64,000 nucleotides of DNA, taken from NCBI RefSeq assembly GCF_001590835.1, contig NZ_LTAQ01000023.1, positions 64,596 to 128,595 of the forward strand. The letters are read 5' to 3'. Positions within the stretch are counted from its first letter, which is position 1; every line of letters begins with the position of its first letter. The DNA is from Bacillus gaemokensis. GTDB lineage: Bacteria; Bacillota; Bacilli; Bacillales; Bacillaceae_G. Of the stretch, positions 60,851-64,000 are shown in pieces. Below the pieces are notes generated by a model that saw only the letters and a program-made list of their open reading frames with translations, searched no databases and was not told the origin of the DNA. The translations under genes were made by a program, and so were the position numbers.

Positions 60851-60913
60851 AAAATATGCATAATTTCATATCTCGAATATACAGTATTAAAGATATGAAA
60901 TTATGCATATTTA
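60851..60913. repeat. Perfect 22-bp inverted repeat
   Basis: AAATATGCATAATTTCATATCT and its exact complement, separated by about 17 bases, 170-230 bases upstream of the AimR-like gene. No T-run immediately after it. It could be an operator or a transposon-derived hairpin. Confidence 0.8.
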
Positions 60914-61332
60914 TAGAGAATGTCTAAACATAGATTTCACAAGACAGGAACAAGCCTCTAAAACGCCTATGTATGACCAGGGGAAAAACATTAAAAAACG
61001 TAGCAGAACCGTCTTTGCTTATTGAGTTGGGATAGCATACCTTTATCCTACATATCAGCGATACCAGAAAGGGACTTTACTTTCGATAGCAATAATCTTA
61101 CTAACACCACTTGTTTTTTCCATTAGGGGTTAAGCTATCGAAATAAAATACTTTTTTATCGTATAACGCTATACTAAAAACTTTTAATCACCCACAACAC
61201 CGAACTCTAGTTCGCAAATGTTCTTTGTTGAAATTATATCAAATATGTGAAAGGGATGTAAAATAATATCCCATTAAGTAACAACTACGGTTAGGTTGTT
61301 TACTGAAAATATAAAATTCTATACCTCCAGAT
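60914..61332. other. Non-coding remnant region with LexA box
   Basis: About 420 bases with no intact frame, containing an exact SOS box at 61201-61214. Probably the leftover of a deleted gene. Confidence 0.45.
61201..61214. promoter_or_regulatory. LexA (DinR) SOS box
   Basis: CGAAC-TCTA-GTTCG, an exact match to the Bacillus LexA half-sites CGAAC-N4-GTTCG. No gene follows on either strand within reach: the plus strand has a non-coding stretch and then the IS left end. Confidence 0.7.
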
Positions 61333-62261
61333 TGAACTGTCCCTCGAATCGAAGTCCATGATTCGGAGTTTTTATGTATTCCTGCATCCATGCCCTCATT
61401 ATTATAAAACCATCGATAAACGTGAGGTACGGGAAATGAATAAATTATTTTTTATGAAATTCAAATCAAACAGCTAGAGAAGAATGAAAATGTGGTAAAA
61501 GTATCGGAACGTTCTATTACCTCCTACGCTGACTTTAACGTAAAGCTATGAAAAAAATCAGGGCGTGAAACGGCCTAATCAAGTATTCTTAGAGAATAGA
61601 TTTGATTAGACATAGTTGAAAAAAATCCAAATAAATATTTAAAAAGCTAGAGAAATACGTATGAACAGTTTAGTGAAGAGAAATTCTACACACAACACCG
61701 TGGAAAAAGAAATAATGGTCGTCCTTCTACAAAAATGTTATCTTCCAATGACAAGTTAGAAAGAACAGAAGCACGTATTGCTTTTCTAGAAGCAGAACTT
61801 GAATTCTTAAAAAAGTTAGACAAACTCGAAAGGCAGGCGTTAAAGAAAAAGCGTTAGCACCACGTGAGAAAAAATATACACTCATTAAACAAACGAGTCG
61901 TCGCTTCAAATTCCCACGAATGGTACATTATTTTTGCGAACTAGCTGATCTGAGTCCAATTGGTTATTACGCTTAGCTTCATAAAATAGAAAGACGTATT
62001 GAAAAAGAAATGCGAATAAAACAATCTATGTCACGTAGGAGAAGCTGCTTGGATAATGCCCCGATAGAATCTTTTTTTGGTCATATGAACGATGAATTAG
62101 ATTATAAAGATTATCAAATTTTTCAATCTCTTCAACGGATGATAGAAGAGTATAATTACGATCCGTTATCAGTGGACACTAAAAAAGATATCTCTGATAC
62201 AATGCCGAAACCATCTTTTAAGTACTTATATTAAACGCCCCATTTTATAGGATACAGTTCA
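61333..62261 (+). mobile_element. Internally deleted IS3-family (IS150-like) insertion sequence
   Basis: Left end TTGAACTGTCCC (about 61332-61343) and right end GGATACAGTTCAA (62250-62262) share the 9-base terminal repeat TTGAACTGT. Inside are a degenerate orfA ending KLERTEARIAFLEAELEFLK and LDKLERQA, the start of orfB (ALAPREKKYTLIKQTSRRFKF to SPIGYYA, then a stop), a large deletion, and the C-terminal end of the DDE transposase. It cannot move by itself. Confidence 0.85.
62010..62234 (+). pseudogene. C-terminal fragment of IS3-family transposase orfB
   Basis: SMSRRRSCLDNAPIESFFGHMNDELDYKDYQIFQSLQRMIEEYN is the end of the DDE domain (the last E of the triad region). The true frame extends upstream to about 61980 but is cut off from the rest of orfB by the deletion. 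Confidence 0.82.
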
Positions 62262-62303
62262 AATACACCCATTAAAATGCCCTTTTATATTCAAACTATA
62301 CAA

Positions 62304-62328
62304 AAAAAGCCGTCTATACGACGACTTT
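62304..62328 (-). terminator. Terminator of the YqcI/YcgG gene
   Basis: GTCGTC / GACGGC on the minus strand followed by TTTTTTT. Confidence 0.8.
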
Positions 62329-63056
62329 CATTTATCTACTTTATGATGAAATGGACATTTCTCCTTAATTGGCTCGGTGTCATCTCCAATAAAATATTGT
62401 TTCCACTCCCTATGGTTTGGATCCCCATAATGACTAATATTCGGATGCTTCGGCAACTGATCCCACTTTTCAACTCGTTCCCTAACCATTTGTCTCGAAT
62501 AGGAACCTTTTGGCCGATCTCCTTCTAATCCATCGAAAATAATTCGTGGTTGAAATCCAATAATAAGAGAATTCCCTAAATATCTTGTTTTTCTTTGTTT
62601 ATAAGCAGGTGCATTTCCAAATGCAAACATTGGCTCTCCACCAAATGAAAACTCCCATAAGTAATGATCTGGATCCTGTGGAATTTCACTAGGCCATTGT
62701 TGTTCGTCTTCTTCGTGTAAATATTGTAGCACTCTCCAAAAATACCCTCGGTAATATTCAAGTGATTGCTCTTCACGTTCTGGTTCTACAAACAGAAAAA
62801 AACCTCGTCTTATAACTGGGCGTTCGTTCATCAAATGTAAAAAAGAAAGCATCGTATATGGTAAATGGCTCCAGTCATCATGGGAAAGAAACGAGTAACG
62901 AAGTTCATTTTTCTTTAAGGCTGTTAGGCCAAAGTAGCAGGGAAATGTCGCGTCTAATACTACGCTAGAAAAATTCCTAAACTCTCCCGAAATCCAATTT
63001 GGTATATCTTTCCTATTTTTCATTCCTTCATTATCTAATAAATACGACGGATTCAT
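62328..63056 (-). CDS. YqcI/YcgG family protein
   Basis: 242 residues. WISGEFRNFSSVVLDATFPCYFGLTALKKNELRYSFL at the start, then FWRVLQYLHEEDEQQWPSEIPQDPDHYLWEFSFGGEPMFAFGNAPAYKQRKTRYLG, then WKQYFIGDDTEPIKEKCPFH: all typical of the YqcI/YcgG family, whose members are small cytosolic proteins of unclear, perhaps oxygenase-like, function. RBS GAGGTG. Monocistronic; marks the return to ordinary chromosome. Confidence 0.88.
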   Translation of the reverse strand: MNPSYLLDNEGMKNRKDIPNWISGEFRNFSSVVLDATFPCYFGLTALKKNELRYSFLSHDDWSHLPYTMLSFLHLMNERPVIRRGFFLFVEPEREEQSLEYYRGYFWRVLQYLHEEDEQQWPSEIPQDPDHYLWEFSFGGEPMFAFGNAPAYKQRKTRYLGNSLIIGFQPRIIFDGLEGDRPKGSYSRQMVRERVEKWDQLPKHPNISHYGDPNHREWKQYFIGDDTEPIKEKCPFHHKVDK

Positions 63057-63322
63057 TCTCTCACCTCATTATGTACAGCATTCACTTAAACATATTAGAA
63101 AAAGAACTCGTCCTATACCATAAAAAACTTGAGCGGAAAATTATTTAAAAATACAAAAACATAAAATCGCTTACTTGACCAAATTCTACCATTTCATGTA
63201 TATTTAAATTATCATTTAGCAGAATATTCAAGAATATAGCATTTTCAGTTTTATGAATTTGTAAATATTTCATCAAAATTCACTAAATGAAAAAGGAATC
63301 ATTTTTTAGGAGGAATTGTAAC

Positions 63323-63520
63323 ATGCAAGGAAAAGTAAAATGGTTTAACAACGAAAAAGGTTTTGGATTTATCGAAATTGAAGGCGCTGACGATGTATTC
63401 GTACATTTCACTGCTATTCAAGGCGAAGGCTACAAAGCTTTAGAAGAAGGTCAAGAAGTATCTTTCGACATTACTGAAGGAAACCGTGGACCTCAAGCTG
63501 CAAACGTAGTAAAACTTTAA
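63323..63520 (+). CDS. Cold shock protein (CspB/CspD type)
   Basis: 65 residues from the ATG at 63323 (AGGAGG, 9-base spacing; the longer reading has no RBS). OB-fold with RNP1 KGFGFIE and RNP2 VFVHFTAI. Binds single-stranded RNA/DNA and melts mRNA structure in the cold. The leader of ~200 bases upstream probably acts as a temperature-responsive 5' UTR, as in other csp genes. Confidence 0.93.
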   Translation: MQGKVKWFNNEKGFGFIEIEGADDVFVHFTAIQGEGYKALEEGQEVSFDITEGNRGPQAANVVKL

Positions 63521-63534
63521 TCCAACATATAACA

Positions 63535-63563
63535 GGAGGTTACCTTACTTAGGTAACCTCCTT
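63535..63563 (+). terminator. Terminator of the csp gene
   Basis: AGGAGGTTACC / GGTAACCTCCT, 7-base loop, then TTTG. Confidence 0.87.
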
Positions 63564-63641
63564 TGTTATTCCTTTGTATATTTCCTTTTTACAGGGTAAA
63601 AACTATGTGAAATAAGGAAAAATATAAGGGAGGAATGACAA

Positions 63642-63890
63642 ATGGGTTCACATGTAAATGATTTTGAAGAGGTAAAATTCCGCGTAGAAACAGCACAAAA
63701 AATGGTAGGTTCTGCAACAATCACAATGGATCCAGAATCGCTGCAACATGCAACAACAGCAGTCGAGTCTGCACGTTCTCAACTAGAAATAATGAAATCT
63801 GTTGCGACAGATTTAGATGAACCATTTTTAATAAATGAAGAAAAGAAACTAAGTCAATGCGAACATCAATTACACGAAGCTAAACATTAA
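63642..63890 (+). CDS. DUF2564 family protein
   Basis: 82 residues, helical. FEEVKFRVETAQKMVGSATITMDPESLQHATTAVESARSQL matches DUF2564 wording; cytosolic; function unknown. RBS GGGAGG. Terminator follows. Confidence 0.82.
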   Translation: MGSHVNDFEEVKFRVETAQKMVGSATITMDPESLQHATTAVESARSQLEIMKSVATDLDEPFLINEEKKLSQCEHQLHEAKH

Positions 63891-63892
63891 AA

Positions 63893-63924
63893 AACATCCA
63901 GAGAACTCCTCTGGATGTTTTTTA
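63893..63924. terminator. Bidirectional terminator
   Basis: AAACATCCAGAG / CTCTGGATGTTT, T-run on both sides. Confidence 0.88.
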
Positions 63925-64000
63925 CGATAATTGCTCTCCATATTTCTTTAATTTTTCGCCTACCGTGCATTGCCGAATACAAAAAGAATGCGCGTAATAT
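63922..64000 (-). CDS. C-terminal end of a zinc-finger domain protein (cut by window edge)
   Basis: The minus strand reads YYAHSFCIRQCTVGEKLKKY then GEQLS and stop. HSFCIxQCTVGEKLKKYG is the ending of the small zinc-finger proteins of the B. cereus group. The N-terminus lies outside the window. Confidence 0.75.
   Translation of the reverse strand, partial: YYAHSFCIRQCTVGEKLKKYGEQLS

Noticed and set aside
1-64000. CRISPR arrays, tRNA or rRNA genes
   Set aside because: No regularly spaced direct repeats and no clover-leaf or ribosomal sequence were seen on reading both strands.

Overview
The window is AT-rich Bacillus DNA and looks like a chromosome of the Bacillus cereus group (B. cereus / thuringiensis type). 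The evidence is a collagen-like exosporium protein with the BclA-type leader, an H-type small acid-soluble spore protein, DUF5065, DUF4083 and DUF3951 small proteins typical of the group, a bcr1-like intergenic repeat, and near-universal AGGAGG-type ribosome binding sites. All assignments come from reading the sequence; no database search was run.

Region by region: 1-9 kb holds an ECF sigma/anti-sigma pair, asparagine synthetase, a PP2C-like phosphatase, a MarR operon, and two broken genes side by side (a histidine phosphatase with an in-frame stop and a frameshifted BclA-like exosporium protein). 9-16 kb holds a membrane serine hydrolase, a cupin, UcpA, a lipoprotein, an MFS pump divergent from a TPR regulator, sspH, and a remnant of a sortase-anchored adhesin. 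16-34 kb is metabolic and transport housekeeping: AzlCD with a TrmB regulator, AlaX, LysE, NUDIX, HD, VOC, two further MFS pumps, NfsA, YdcF, DUF421, and a MATE pump whose promoter carries a textbook MerR operator. 34-44 kb holds a complete RNase J outside the usual rnjA/rnjB settings, a GerN-type antiporter, DinB, a class III aminotransferase, an ActP/DUF485 pair, a fatty acid hydroxylase and LysE.

44-62 kb is accessory. Its core (about 46.5-56.1 kb, all minus strand) is a gutted prophage: early genes (HTH, Rha, small proteins, replication HTH protein, DnaB helicase, FbpA-like, sigma-like regulator), then a holin/amidase lysis cassette and ArpU. No integrase, packaging, capsid or tail genes are present. 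The core is framed by mirror-image flanks: DUF5065 plus a peptidoglycan-binding gene on the minus strand at the left, and a fragment of the same peptidoglycan-binding gene plus two DUF5065 genes on the plus strand at the right. Beyond lie a cI-like repressor, a TnpB fragment, an AimR-like arbitrium receptor without an adjacent AimP, a perfect 22-bp inverted repeat, an orphan LexA box and an internally deleted IS3-family element. The repressor promoter and the early-operon promoter share a TAAAC-N5-GTTTA operator between -35 and -10, which ties the two together functionally. 62-64 kb returns to ordinary chromosome (YqcI/YcgG, cold shock protein, DUF2564, zinc-finger protein).

Most suggestive of something new: the mirrored DUF5065/peptidoglycan-binding flanks, the shared immunity operator, the orphan AimR with a possible secreted peptide (55948-56085) elsewhere in the element, and the pair of beta-rich proteins beside the lysis cassette, one of which has lost its start codon and gained a stop.
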